A stretch of 64,000 bases of DNA from Helianthus annuus (lineage: Eukaryota > Streptophyta > Magnoliopsida > Asterales > Asteraceae), in assembly GCF_002127325.2 (NCBI RefSeq), contig NC_035435.2, positions 111,788,090 to 111,852,089 of the forward strand. The letters run 5' to 3'. A model generated the notes under the pieces. The model was not told the origin of the DNA. It saw only the letters and a program-made list of their open reading frames with translations, and made no database searches. Made by a program: the position numbers and the translations under genes. Position 1 is the stretch's first letter; each line of letters begins with the position of its first letter. Of the stretch, positions 10,580 to 21,757 are shown one piece after another.

Positions 10580-10950
10580 TTACTTAAATGCTAAAATAAA
10601 TAATCATAAAAAACAATAAGTAAAACAATTATCTTTACAATTATGTGTATCCATATATATGCAGACATCATACAACATAGCCTCTCCTTCTCTCTCTTTC
10701 TCTCTCTTTCTCTCTCTCTCTCTAACAATCCTATCACCATCACAACCCACCTGCCGCCACCACGACCCACCTGCCCTCGACACCACCACCAAAACGAAAC
10801 ACCCAAATCTAATGCTGATGAACTCTGTTTCGAAACCCCCAAATCCGTGGTATAAATTCTCTGGATTCTGTTGATGCAGTTTTTGTGTCTGTCGCTTGTT
10901 CTTTTTACATTTATGATGTAATGTAATGTACGGTCTTTTGGTTTATCGAG
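10580..10950. other. flank between CopA and CopB with CT microsatellite
   Basis: Begins with the right TTACT duplication of CopA. It contains a TCTC-rich microsatellite (about 10680-10724) and a CCACC-rich stretch (10747-10790). No convincing coding sequence is visible. CopB's left LTR probably starts at the end of this stretch. Confidence 0.5.
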
Positions 10951-10972
10951 TTTGTACGTTTTGGTCGAGTCG

Positions 10973-11006
10973 ACCAAGTCAAGATATCCTCGTATCTTGA
11001 CTTGGT
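10973..11006. repeat. perfect 14-bp-arm hairpin
   Basis: Arms ACCAAGTCAAGATA (10973-10986) and TATCTTGACTTGGT (10993-11006) flank a 6-nt loop TCCTCG. The symmetry continues outward with GTCG/CGAC and a 1-nt bulge. It probably lies near the start of the CopB LTR, where it could be a protein-binding dyad. Confidence 0.85.
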
Positions 11007-11694
11007 ACGACAGTTAAATAGTTTTGGTTTGTAATGCAGTGTATGTATGCAAGTCTGCATGTGTTTAGCTTATCTTTTAACTGTTTTGCACATATGACTG
11101 TCTATAGTTTGCTTGTAACACCACGGAAATTCCTGTCCATTGAAATAAAGACACGTGTCACGAGAGACAGACGTGTCAGAAAAGCCGGATTAAATAAAAG
11201 ATGTTTGGTAGGATTTTTAGGGCGTCATGTATTTAAAATACCTCTGAACGACCCGAGGGCGGCATGTTATTAAAACACCTCTGAGCGACCCGATTTTTTT
11301 TTTTATAAATCCCAAGATCCTTAAATCTTTTGAAAATCATCTTACATGATAACCGGCTGCTCTCAAATAAATAAAGTGGTATCTTTATTAAGGACTTTGG
11401 AATTATAGGTTGTTACTACTGAAAATGTTAAATAAAATCCTTGTAAAAAGGAATCAATATAATTATTTTCCTTGGCCAACTATTATGAGAATCCAAGACT
11501 CATTCTTGGTAATCTCCGTCACTTTGCAAGACCCTCGAGAGATGAAATTGAATGGGAAACATGTAAGAGCATGCTAGGCATGCAATGGCTGATCAAGATG
11601 GTCCCACATCTGAAAAAGAGGGACTGATTTCGGAAGTTAGCTTGATTGCTTGGTTATGACTTAAAAGCTCACAAAATTTTGTCCTCTGGCCATC

Positions 11695-11845
11695 GGTTAC
11701 GGACCGCAAAGCCTTAGGCTTACGGTCCGTAAGGAGGGTACCTGGGAGTTTACAGCAAGGTCGGTTACGGACCGTAAAGATTAACGCTTACGGTCCATAA
11801 GAAAAGCATACGGACCGCAAGGCCATGTGCTTACGGTCCGTAAGG
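11695..11845. promoter_or_regulatory. TTACGGWCCGTAA palindrome cluster
   Basis: Five or six copies or half-copies of the near-palindrome CTTACGGTCCGTAAG or TTACGGACCGTAA, arranged as inverted pairs 75-225 bp upstream of the TATA box at 11919. The same cluster is in the 3' LTR (22337-22488). TekC has one pair of the same word. Likely a repeated protein-binding site (inference). Confidence 0.7.
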
Positions 11846-11918
11846 AGGTCGCTGGCACCTGGGATGATCCCCCAACCATTGTAGACTTGTGTGTCACAAT
11901 CTTGGATCTCTTGGCTCA

Positions 11919-11928
11919 CTATATAAGG
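11919..11928 (+). promoter_or_regulatory. TekA LTR TATA box
   Basis: CTATATAAGG about 800 bp into the 5' LTR. The counterpart in the 3' LTR is at 22662-22670 and in SoloB at 28843-28851, so it is conserved in the family. Confidence 0.7.
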
Positions 11929-14676
11929 ACTTGAATGGTAACCATTGTCACTTGCTAACTTGGGACTTTGGTTCAAGACATCTCTGGAGCTTTCCTGGAC
12001 TACAACAAATCTTCTTAGGCATCTTAAGCATTCCTAGGACTCTTGTAAGTGTCCTTAAACCTCTCTAATTGCTTTTAGCTTAGTTAATTAGCTAAAAGTC
12101 AAACCATCGTAATTAAGGTTTGACTTCGTGATTACTTATAATATGCTCTGTCAAATCACGAACTAAAGATACCTTTAAGTAGGTAATTACGTGGGTAACA
12201 AACCCTTAAAAGGGTATTTCCAGATTCCCACTTTAAGCATGCAAATTGTCGAGTCAAAGCTAACTATAAAAAGTCAACAGAACGCTTAACTTCAAATTAA
12301 CTTATAATTAGCAATGTAGGTTACATGCAATCTGTTTGATCATTAAAATAACTTGGTAATTAATGTAAGAACATGTTCCAACATGTTCAGCTCGACAATT
12401 TTCAGTTTAGGCTCGGTTTGGAACCGAAAGTCGCAAAGTTTGACTTCTACTTTGACTTTCAGTTCTGACCCGTTTAAGCCAAGATTAGGATTGCCTTAGA
12501 GCTTCTTTTGAACCTATTTTCATATTAGTATAGCTCTCTGAGTTTATACAACCCGGTTCAATAGATATCCTATTCACATGCATGTTTCCGTTAATTGCTT
12601 ATATGTTGACCATTATGCCCATTTGACCTTAAAACATGATTTTTGAAAATGTAAAAGAGTAGGCACCTTAGTTGCTAATTTATAAACTTGCACCCAAAAT
12701 TTGAAGTCAGTTTGAGGTCTAGATTAAGAGTTATGCTCAATGGCGTAATTAAGAGCTTCTTTACTAATTAATTGGCGTAAATTACGTATAACCTATTAAA
12801 ACCCAAATTTTTATACCAAACTTTTTACCCACTGTTATAAAATAATATTTTGGGAATCTTGAAGATTTTATTTATTTTTAGGCTGAGCATAACTTAGTAT
12901 TCTAAGGTTCATTCGGTTTATGCCGGTTTTGCCCTTTTTAGCCATAAAATGAGTTTTACAAAACCTTTTGACCTCAAACCAATTTCTACTGATTTGTTAT
13001 GATAAATATATTATTTTAAGCCTTCTGGAATATTAAAAATATCAGCTTTTTACAGAAAACCCGGAAATGGCTCCAAATCGCCTTTTTAGGCATTTTTAAC
13101 ACATAAGTGTGCACTAGGACCTTATTTAGCATAAGGGTTTGAACCTACTGATGTAATTAGTATACTTTTATATTTTTAAACAGTAGGCAAATGTTTTGAA
13201 CTCAGAATTCCAGAATTGACCTTTTAGGCACTTGTGAAATTACCAAAATGCCCCTACGGTGCATAGTAAGGTTAAAGCCAATAAATTTCACAAATTTTGA
13301 TACCCTACTGTTGTAACTTAGTAAATTAAATATATTTACTAATGTAATCAGACCTGTAACTCAGGTTATTAATTTAACTCTTTTACACCTTATAAAATGA
13401 CCAAAACGCCCTTATGAGGCATAGTTTGGTTTAAAAATCATTTGGGGCATAATGGAAGGTATCATTCTGATATCACAACATATTTTAAGTATATTAACTT
13501 CATAAACTTGTATTTGACTCTTATGGTTACTCGTTACGCATTGTACGCGTTCGGATCGGCTTATGTGGCTAGTTTGGCCATTTTAGCCGAAACGGGTCAA
13601 ACCATATCTTTTTGGTCTCAAAATCCAGAATGTGATTATGATACCCATATAAAACAAGTGTGCAAACTTGTTGGGGGCAAAAACCACATTCTAAAACGGT
13701 CTTCGCCTTATTGTGCGTTTAAAACCGTAATCTTTATACAAAACTAACCGGTCTAAGCTTAAGACCCGTTAGGATTCTAATAGGTTATTAAAACCTTAAT
13801 TTCCAGATCTAGGAGCCCAGTAAAAGCTACTTGCACTCGTTATATTTGGTTATACTTTGCTCAGGTAAATACGTTTAACTTATTTTCCCTATACGGGCTT
13901 GGGGTACGGTATATAAAATACCGCTTGGTCGGGAAATTGACCATAACCGGTCTTAGTTATGTGCAGTCAAATGAACCCGTTTGAAAATGCTGTTTTGTTT
14001 GTTTAACGCCTTTGGGGGCTTAATGACCATGTCCCGGATATCCTTGGCATCATTCAAAGAATGGCCACGACCTTAGCACTCGGGTGTAGGCGTACACTCG
14101 TAGCGCTGTATAACATGTATAATCGTCGGTACGAGAGAAGTCTCGCGGCGGAATTATATTAAGTGGTGTGTCTATTAATCCTTAACCCGGAACGAACCCG
14201 GGCTACTGAACGCAGAATGAACATGTAATTCTTTTACAAGATTATTAAGCAAATAATTATCCCAAGTTATAAAAAGTTTTATGCCACGTGCATTTAAATC
14301 AATTTTTAAACATTTTCAAAATGAGTCAGTTAAATAGTATTTACCAGTGTAAACTGACGTATTTTCCAAAAAGACTAAGTGTAGGTACTACGCGTAATAG
14401 GCTGGTCACTCCTTAAGCATCCATAGAAGTCTCGCAAGCTTAGGATGCATGAAGTCTGTTGAAATGAAGTTCCTTTTTCGTTTGATTCTGCCTGTGGATG
14501 TTATTTCGACATTTTGTGATACTTGGATATTACAATAATATTAAGTTGAAATAAATCTATCTTTGCTTCCGCTGTGCATTATAAATTGTGTTGTTTGACT
14601 ATGACGATATCAACTACGTCACGATAATCCCCCACCGGGCCCACCGGTGACACGTGGAAATTAGGGGTGTGACAAG

Positions 14677-14690
14677 TTGGTATTAGAGCC
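14677..14690 (+). other. TekA primer binding site
   Basis: TTGGTATTAGAGCC, two bases after the LTR, differs from the usual TTGGTATCAGAGCC by one C-to-T change. Confidence 0.85.
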
Positions 14691-14861
14691 AACACTGAAT
14701 GAATTAAACACTAGCCTTTTGTTTTTAGTCCCAGTGCACGAATTGCACATTCTTCGAGTTCCGATGTCTAGACAAAGAACATTGGACAAACCCTGTTTTG
14801 TTTTATTTTTGGGTCTTATATTATTATATTGTGGTTATCTAAAACTTGTATGCAGGTCAAT

Positions 14862-16088
14862 ATGCCACCAAGGTTTCTTCGCGGACTAGGCAAGGCCCCT
14901 GTCACGGGTCACGACCACGAAGCCGGGCCTTCGCACCGGCGTACCCCGTCCATTACCATGAGCACCAGTCCACAAGAGCCGTGGAGGCTCTATGTTGAAC
15001 CCGGGAGACGATCAGTTTCCCTCAGCTCTTCACCTTCTTACCAGCATTCATTTGGGCCCCAGTCAGAAAATGAGCCCAACAAGCAACCACCCTCTTTCAT
15101 ACTTCTGCAGAGATCCAACTCTCACCACTCCTTTGGTGACCCAACCCCAACCTTCCAGAGCCGGTTCAACCCAGCCAACATTTTTCTAGAACCCGTGGGT
15201 TTTAACCCACTTGGACCGGAAGACCACTTCTCTGGGGATAACGATATGGACGAGGATACTCACCCTATGGAGCCTGCTACAGGGACGCCCAACCACCCGA
15301 TAGAGATCTCTGACAGATCATCTTTTCACGGATCGCCTTATCGCGGTCCAGACAGCTACGAGGAGAGATTCCGAAACATCGACTGGTATTTTACCCCCTC
15401 ACACCACTCGTCCCCATACCAACAGCAGCAACAGCAACAGGATCCTTCTCAGGATTCTCGTTTCGTGGCAGTTACTCCGCCACCACCACCACCAGTGGAA
15501 CAGCAACCGCCTCCGGAGCCACCGAGGCGGAGGAGATCGAACGCACGGATGTCCGTGCGAGGGGGTGTCCGCATCAGCACACCCCAACCATCAAGTGGCA
15601 GCCATTATCCGCCACTTAAGGAGGAAGAGGAAGAACCACAAATGGGGGGTCCATCAAGCCCCATTCCAGAAATCAACTCAGTACCTTTGGCACCTCCGTT
15701 GGGTTTTGACAACCCAATCCCTGCATACGCTGGTTCGGCAGCGTATAACCCCTTTGAGCAGCCAGCGCATACTCACTACAACTTCGGCTATGCGGAGGTC
15801 GATCCATATCAAGTAGCTCGGGACTACAACGCTCTTCATCCTGAAGGACCATACGGAGGGCCATGGACCACTGGTTACCCGACTTATGGGTACCAGCATC
15901 CACCACCTCCTCAACCTATGTACCAGCCGCCGCAGCCACAGCTGATTCCGCCGGAACATCAGCAGGAGGTTCTTGAGAGGTTGCACCAAGTCGAACAGGA
16001 AGTTCGAGAGGACCGCAGGGAGCGGCAAGGCTTTTTCAAGGGCTTGTCAGACTTGCTAAAAGGGAAGTCTAAGAGGAGGGGTCATTAA
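14862..16088 (+). CDS. TekA accessory protein upstream of gag
   Basis: A 408-residue sense-strand ORF between the primer site and gag, intact although gag and pol are broken. I choose ATG 14862 (MPPRFLRGLGKAPVTG); the in-frame ATG at 14850 is an alternative, and a splice-acceptor-like TTGTATGCAG sits just before. The protein looks disordered: Ser/Pro-rich N-terminus, an acidic middle, a Gln run (about 187-194), Pro runs (about 208-216), an Arg-rich patch, Tyr/Pro-rich repeats, and a charged helical C-terminus ending in the basic KGKSKRRGH. I recognise no domain and assign no function. Basic tail and disorder would suit nucleic-acid binding or condensation (inference). TekC has ORFs in the same position. 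Confidence 0.75.
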   Translation: MPPRFLRGLGKAPVTGHDHEAGPSHRRTPSITMSTSPQEPWRLYVEPGRRSVSLSSSPSYQHSFGPQSENEPNKQPPSFILLQRSNSHHSFGDPTPTFQSRFNPANIFLEPVGFNPLGPEDHFSGDNDMDEDTHPMEPATGTPNHPIEISDRSSFHGSPYRGPDSYEERFRNIDWYFTPSHHSSPYQQQQQQQDPSQDSRFVAVTPPPPPPVEQQPPPEPPRRRRSNARMSVRGGVRISTPQPSSGSHYPPLKEEEEEPQMGGPSSPIPEINSVPLAPPLGFDNPIPAYAGSAAYNPFEQPAHTHYNFGYAEVDPYQVARDYNALHPEGPYGGPWTTGYPTYGYQHPPPPQPMYQPPQPQLIPPEHQQEVLERLHQVEQEVREDRRERQGFFKGLSDLLKGKSKRRGH

Positions 16089-17117
16089 GGACCTTTGATG
16101 TTTGTCTGCTTAGTTGTAATCAGTCCCTGCGTGGACTTTATGTTTCTGTATTCAGCTCCTGCGTGAGCTTGTCTTTTAGTATTCTGCCCCTGCGTGGGCA
16201 TGTCTTTCAGTTGACCCTTGCGTGGGTTTGTTTGTTGATTTATTTGTTGTATTTCGCCCCTGCGTGGGCATGATGTTGTAGAAGTCCCGTTTTGGGCAAA
16301 TGATGTACTGTTAAATCTTGATTTAATGAAATGTTGCATTTAAATTTTTATGATTGTTGTTATAAATAAGAATATGAATAAACTTAAAATAAAATGACAA
16401 TAACATTTCCTAAAATAAAAGAAGACCTACCATTTGTGTAAAATGGCAAAATCTAAAAAGGGACAAGACCTAGCCACATGTCATTTTTAAGACAAGGCCA
16501 AAATGGTATCTCCATAATTAGATTCAGATCCATAATTAACGTCTCAACTTAGGATTGATCTGCGTTATAAAGAGAATCTAAGGGGTAAAAGCCTAGCCAC
16601 GTGTCGTTGTAGACATGGCCAAAATGGCAGAACCTGTCTAAAAGATTCCAAATTCAGTTAACATCTGTAAGTATGTTGACATATTGGGCAAATTGTGACC
16701 CAGTAGAAGTCACATAGACCATCATTGAAAATTGGGTTAATTTAAGATTCCCTGCAAGTAAATGACCATTCCTTAAGAATGAAGTACCTACAGGTAGTAA
16801 TTAATGTCCTAGGGACTAAAAGACAGTTTGAGTCTACAACTCACTGTCTAGAATAGGGTAATGAACTGTGATTCAAACCCTAATGCCTTGATTCTGTAAG
16901 AATCCGGGTTATAAGCTAACACTGTCCTTGTGACTAAGTTATATGTTAATTCTTAACTATAATCAGGGTTATAATGCAGACCCTGAATTTATGTTTAATT
17001 AATAATTTAACCTGCAATGGCTATTTAAAACCATGGTTAATAAAATACATAAAATACTGTATTAACTATTAGAAAAAACCTTGCCCATTATTGTTTATAT
17101 GTAGCAATTGAAGCTAC
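16089..17117 (+). other. TekA spacer between accessory ORF and gag
   Basis: About 1 kb without coding. Five copies of a CCTGCGTGGGC-type word recur every 30-45 bp from 16125 to 16270. Two copies of a ~40-bp block beginning CCTAGCCAC and ending GCCAAAATGG lie near 16468 and 16590. Confidence 0.6.
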
Positions 17118-17996
17118 ATGGCGGGGTCGGATGAAGTGAATAGTCGTCTGGTGGAGAACCACGATAATGCAAAGATACAGTTAACTGGTGCGGAGTTGAA
17201 AGCACTGGTAGATGATGCGGTTACTAAGGCTTTAGAAAGACAGTACAGTGAGTACAGTGGGACCCACAGTAAAACCCTGTCTACACCACATAATAAATCT
17301 AAGACTCATTCAGAGGCTCACAGCAAGCCACCTTCTGTCAAACCTAAGTCTAAAAAGGAGGAATCCAAGAAGGAGGACTCCAAGAAGGAGGATGATAGAC
17401 ATTCTTCGAATGAAAATGATAATCATTCCAAGAAGATTGTGCTTTATGATGCCCCACGTGCCAAGGGTTGCACGTATAAATACTTCGTATCTTGTAAACC
17501 CCGGGATTTCACTGGGGAGAAGGGGGCAGTAGACTGTATGACTTGGCTTGATGAGATGGAGATGGTAGTGGATATAAGTGGCTGTGCTGAAAGAGATATT
17601 GTGAAGTTCGTGACACAGTCCTTTAAAGGTGATGCACTGCAATGGTGGAAGTCGCTGATTCAAGCCACCGGAAAGATACCGCTATACAACTTGTCTTGGG
17701 AACAATTTGTTGCCCTAATCAAGGAAAATTACTGTCCCCAGCACGAGGTTGAGGGAATAGAGTCTGATTTTCTGTCTCTGGTGATGAAGAACCTGGACTG
17801 CCAGGCTTACCTCACAACCTTTAATTCCTTGTCAAGGCTAGTTCCCTATCTTGTAACACCTGAACCGAAGAGGATAGCCCGTTTCATTGGGGGTTTGGCC
17901 CCAGAAATTAAAGCAAGCGTCAAGGCCTCTCGGCCCACTACTTTTCGATCAGTGGCTGACATATCTCTGTCCCTTACAAAGGACGCAGTTAGATAG
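17118..17996 (+). CDS. TekA Gag (truncated by nonsense codon)
   Basis: Starts [12 protein letters not shown] and carries a Retrotrans_gag-type core ([61 protein letters not shown]). Residues about 55-105 are a Lys/Ser/Glu-rich linker. The frame stops at TAG 17994-17996 after DAVR. The reading continues beyond, so the stop is probably a CAG-to-TAG change. The coding frame was originally continuous with pol. Confidence 0.88.
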   Translation: MAGSDEVNSRLVENHDNAKIQLTGAELKALVDDAVTKALERQYSEYSGTHSKTLSTPHNKSKTHSEAHSKPPSVKPKSKKEESKKEDSKKEDDRHSSNENDNHSKKIVLYDAPRAKGCTYKYFVSCKPRDFTGEKGAVDCMTWLDEMEMVVDISGCAERDIVKFVTQSFKGDALQWWKSLIQATGKIPLYNLSWEQFVALIKENYCPQHEVEGIESDFLSLVMKNLDCQAYLTTFNSLSRLVPYLVTPEPKRIARFIGGLAPEIKASVKASRPTTFRSVADISLSLTKDAVR

Positions 17997-18376
17997 AGAT
18001 CACTGAGAGCCGCAGATGCCGAGAAGCGAAAACGCGAAGACGATGGTTCGCGACGCTCAGAAAAGAAGGTAAGGGCAATGACGACCACAAGAAAGGGTCG
18101 GGATCCAAGAAAGGAGATCATCAGACAGGTGAAAAACCCAGGTGCAAAGTTTGTAGGAAGCACCATTTTGGGAAATGCAGGCAGGAGTCTAGGTCCCAAT
18201 CTCAGAAGAAGCTATGTGGGATCTGCAAGTCCCCGGATCATAAGGCATTAGACTGCAAGAAGCTTAAGGATGCCACCTGCTACAATTGTAATGAGAAGGG
18301 ACATATTAGACCCAACTGCCCGAAGCTTGCCAAGAAAACGGAGGAGGGAAAGAAGACTAATGCAAGAGTCTTCCGC
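17997..18376 (+). pseudogene. TekA nucleocapsid segment after stop, frameshifted
   Basis: After the TAG the gag frame continues to about 18067. A 1-base shift near 18060-18068 then moves it into the pol frame. The segment encodes a Lys-rich stretch, [12 protein letters not shown] and a canonical CCHC knuckle [14 protein letters not shown] (18278-18319), typical of chromovirus nucleocapsid. It runs without a stop into the protease. Confidence 0.85.
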
Positions 18377-21352
18377 ATGGATGCAAAGGAAGCTATTCAG
18401 GACGATAATGTCATAACAGGTACTTTTCTCATAAATGATGTCTACGCAAGGGTATTATTTGACTCTGGGGCGGATAGGTCCTTTGTAGATAATAAGTTCT
18501 GTGAACTGTTGAAATTACCTGTTAAAATTCTAAGTATGAAATATGAAGTGGAATTAGCTGATGGAACAATAGAAACAGTTTCGACTGTGTTAGATGGATG
18601 CGTCTTATCCATTAGGAACCACTCTTTTCCATTGTCCTTGTTACCCTTTAAGCTAGCAGGCTTTGATGTAGTGATAGGAATGGATTGGTTATCACGTAAC
18701 CAAGCCCAGATAGTGTGCAACAAGAAGCAGGTAGTAATCAAGACCCCATCTGGTGAGCCACTCACTATTCAGGGAGATACTCAACACGGAATGCCAGAGC
18801 GTGTGGCCATGCTTAAGGCATCCGGGTGCACGAGTAGGGGTTGTGTCATTTATATGGCAAGAGTAACCATTGACGAAAAGAAGCCCAGGATCGAAGACAT
18901 ACCGATCATTTCTGACTATCCCGAAGTTTTTCCGGAGGAACTACCTGGTTTGCCGCCAGACATGCAGGTGGAATTTAGGATTGACATCATCCCCGGAGCT
19001 GCACCAGTGGCCAGAGCACCATATAGATTAGCACCAACGGAGATGAGGGAATTAAGGACACAGCTAGATGATTTGCTAGCTAAAGGCTTTATTAGACCTA
19101 GTTCATCTCCATGGGGAGCGCCAATTCTGTTTGTCAAAAAGAAGGATGGATCAATGCGTCTATGCATTGATTACCGTGAGCTAAACAAGGTTACTATCAA
19201 GAACAGATATCCTTTGCCTAGAATCGATGATCTATTCGACCAACTACAGGGAGCGAGTTACTTTTCCAAGATAGATCTCAGGTCTGGCTATCATCAATTG
19301 AAAGTCAAGGAGGAGGATGTACATAAGACTGCGTTTAGAACTCGTTATGGTCATTACGAGTTCCTAGTGATGCCTTTTGGGCTCACTAACGCGCCTGCCG
19401 CATTCATGGATCTCATGAATCGCGTATGCAAGCCTTATCTAGATAAATTTGTCATCGTCTTCATTGACGACATCCTCATCTACGCAAAGAACCAAGCTGA
19501 CCATGAGGAGCATCTTCGGTGCATTCTCAAGCTACTCCATCAAGAAAAACTCTATGCCAAGTTTTCAAAGTGTGAGTTTTGGCTTCGCGAAGTCCAGTTC
19601 CTTGGTCATGTTGTGAGCAAACGTGGAATTCAAGTGGATCCCGCAAAGATAGAAGCTATTATGAACTGGCAAGAGCCAAAGACACCTTCAGAGATTCGTA
19701 GCTTCCTAGGCTTGGCTGGGTACTACAGGCATTTTATTGAAAACTTCTCAAGAATTGCTGCACCCTTAACGTCGTTGACACGTAAGAACATTAAGTTTAA
19801 TTGGGGGCCTAAGCAGCAAGAATCTTTTGATATCTTGAAGCAGAAGTTGAGTAACGCTCCAGTACTGACTCTACCTGAAGGCATTGAAGAATTTGTGGTA
19901 TATTGTGATGCGTCACACACCGGGATGGGTTGTGTGTTAATGCAAAAAGGGAAGGTTATAGCCTACGCTTCACGTCAATTAAAGGTGCACGAAAAGAATT
20001 ACACCACCCATGACTTAGAGTTGGGTGCCGTTGTATTTGCACTAAAGCTTTGGAGGCATTATCTGTATGGGACGAAGTGTGTAATCTATTCCGACCATAA
20101 AAGCCTTCAACACCTGTTCAATCAGAAGGATTTGAACATGAGGCAGCGACGATGGATGGAAACCTTGAACGATTATGATTGTGAAATAAGATACCATCCA
20201 GGCAAGGCTAATGTAGTCGCAGATGCTTTGAGCAGGAAGGAAAGAGTGAAACCGATAAGGATCAATGCCAAGAGCATTGAAATTAAGAGCAGTTTGAATG
20301 AAAGGTTGTTAGCTGCACAAAAGGAAGCTGTGATGGAAGCTAACTATTCCGAGGAGAAATTAGGAGTAACTGAAGAACAATTGTCCTACGATAAAGACGG
20401 AATGTTGAGATTAAATGGACGAATATGGGTTCCTGTATATGGAGGACTTCGTGATGTTATCCTCAAGGAAGCCCACAGTTCCAAGTATTCTGTCCATCCT
20501 GGAGCTGATAAGATGTACCAGGATTTAAAGGCAAATTATTGGTGGATAGGCTTGAAAAAGTCTATAGCTGCTTATGTAGCTAAATGCTTGACGTGTGCTA
20601 AAGTCAAAGCTGAACATCAGAAGCCGTCAGGTCTGCTGCAACAGCCTGAAATTCCCACTTGGAAATGGGAAATGGTAATGATGGACTTCATCACCAAATT
20701 GCCTAAGACGCCGAAGGGAAATGATACTATATGGGTCATAGTTGATAGACTGACTAAGTCAGCACACTTCCTGCCCATTAGAGAGACCTTCAGCTCTGAC
20801 ATGCTAGCCCAATTGTACGTAGATAAGATTGTGGCCTTGCATGGTGTACCAGTATCTATTATCTCGGACCGGGATACTAGATACACATCTCATTTCTGGA
20901 AGAGTTTCCAACAGTCTCTGGGCACTCAATTGAATTTCAGTACGGCTTACCACCCCCAGACGGATGGGCAGAGTGAGCGTACCATTCAGACGTTGGAAGA
21001 CATGCTGCGTGCATGTGTGATTGATTTAGGAGGAAGTTGGGACAGGCATTTACCGTTAGTCGAATTCTTCTACAATAATAGCTACCATACTAGCATTAAG
21101 GCTGCGCCTTTCGAGGCACTATATGGTAGAAAGTGCAGGACGCCCATTTGCTGGGCAGAAGTGGGAGATACGCAATTATCAGGCCCTGACTTAGTCTTCG
21201 AAACAACGGACAAGATTGTCCAAATTCGTGACCGCCTGAAAGCTGCTCGAGATAGGCAGAAGAGCTATGCGGATGAAAGGCGAAAGCCTCTCAAGTTTGA
21301 GGTTGGCGATAAGGTTTTGCTCAAAGTATCACCTTGGAAGGGGGTGATGTGA
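18377..21352 (+). CDS. TekA Pol: protease, RT, RNase H, integrase
   Basis: 991 residues from the first ATG, although the open frame begins earlier, in the nucleocapsid. Protease DSGA (29-32). RT about 225-405, with [31 protein letters not shown] and the catalytic FIDD (362-365). RNase H about 500-620, with D511, E548 and D573. Integrase zinc module H700, H707, C737, C740 and catalytic core D770, D831, E867, all present and correctly spaced. The frame ends at TGA 21350-21352, where relatives have Arg in VRFGKKGK, so a CGA-to-TGA change is likely. All visible catalytic residues are retained. Confidence 0.95.
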   Translation: MDAKEAIQDDNVITGTFLINDVYARVLFDSGADRSFVDNKFCELLKLPVKILSMKYEVELADGTIETVSTVLDGCVLSIRNHSFPLSLLPFKLAGFDVVIGMDWLSRNQAQIVCNKKQVVIKTPSGEPLTIQGDTQHGMPERVAMLKASGCTSRGCVIYMARVTIDEKKPRIEDIPIISDYPEVFPEELPGLPPDMQVEFRIDIIPGAAPVARAPYRLAPTEMRELRTQLDDLLAKGFIRPSSSPWGAPILFVKKKDGSMRLCIDYRELNKVTIKNRYPLPRIDDLFDQLQGASYFSKIDLRSGYHQLKVKEEDVHKTAFRTRYGHYEFLVMPFGLTNAPAAFMDLMNRVCKPYLDKFVIVFIDDILIYAKNQADHEEHLRCILKLLHQEKLYAKFSKCEFWLREVQFLGHVVSKRGIQVDPAKIEAIMNWQEPKTPSEIRSFLGLAGYYRHFIENFSRIAAPLTSLTRKNIKFNWGPKQQESFDILKQKLSNAPVLTLPEGIEEFVVYCDASHTGMGCVLMQKGKVIAYASRQLKVHEKNYTTHDLELGAVVFALKLWRHYLYGTKCVIYSDHKSLQHLFNQKDLNMRQRRWMETLNDYDCEIRYHPGKANVVADALSRKERVKPIRINAKSIEIKSSLNERLLAAQKEAVMEANYSEEKLGVTEEQLSYDKDGMLRLNGRIWVPVYGGLRDVILKEAHSSKYSVHPGADKMYQDLKANYWWIGLKKSIAAYVAKCLTCAKVKAEHQKPSGLLQQPEIPTWKWEMVMMDFITKLPKTPKGNDTIWVIVDRLTKSAHFLPIRETFSSDMLAQLYVDKIVALHGVPVSIISDRDTRYTSHFWKSFQQSLGTQLNFSTAYHPQTDGQSERTIQTLEDMLRACVIDLGGSWDRHLPLVEFFYNNSYHTSIKAAPFEALYGRKCRTPICWAEVGDTQLSGPDLVFETTDKIVQIRDRLKAARDRQKSYADERRKPLKFEVGDKVLLKVSPWKGVM

Positions 21353-21721
21353 TTTGGCAAGAAAGGTAAGTTAAGCCCAAGGTATATAGGACCTTTCGAG
21401 ATCATCGAATGTGTAGGATCAGTGGCTTGTAAGTTGAACTTACCTGAGAAGCTCGATGGTATTCATAATGTATTCCACGTCTGCAATCTAAAGAAATGTC
21501 TAGCTGACGAGTCGCTAGTCATACCACACACGGATGTGCATATAGACGAGAGCTTAAAATTTGTTGAAAAACCTGTGTCGATTGAGGATCGACAGGTAAA
21601 GAAGCTTCGGAGAAAGCTTGTGCCTATTGTCAAGGTAAAATGGGATGCTCGTAGAGGTCCTGAATATACATGGGAGTTAGAGTCCAAAATGCAAGAAAAA
21701 TACCCTCAAGTGTTTCAGTAA
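21353..21721 (+). pseudogene. TekA integrase C-terminus with chromodomain-like tail
   Basis: Same frame as pol after the TGA. It encodes [17 protein letters not shown], then VFHVCNLKKCLADESLV, then a chromodomain-like end VEKPVSIEDRQVKKLRRK...[15 protein letters not shown] to KYPQVFQ. In chromoviruses this region directs integration toward heterochromatin (family knowledge). It would be lost from the protein because of the upstream stop. Confidence 0.85.
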
Positions 21722-21740
21722 ATCTCGAGGTCGAGATTTC

Positions 21741-21757
21741 TTTTAAGGGGGTGAGGA
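21741..21757 (+). other. TekA polypurine tract
   Basis: TTTTAAGGGGGTGAGGA abuts the 3' LTR. Position and composition fit a plus-strand primer. Confidence 0.85.

Larger units (their letters stand above)
11114..14674 (+). repeat. TekA 5' LTR (3,561 bp)
   Basis: Begins TGTAACACCACGG and ends GGGTGTGACA. A TATA box lies at 11919-11928 with palindromic TTACGGWCCGTAA words upstream (11695-11845). Relative to the 3' LTR it lacks about 100 bp after 11857. SoloB keeps a related segment, so the loss occurred in this copy. Confidence 0.97.

Noticed and set aside
10643..10977. Possible host gene near the CT microsatellite
   Set aside because: The open frames are low-complexity Ser/Leu or Arg/Glu runs from the repeat, without an identifiable domain.
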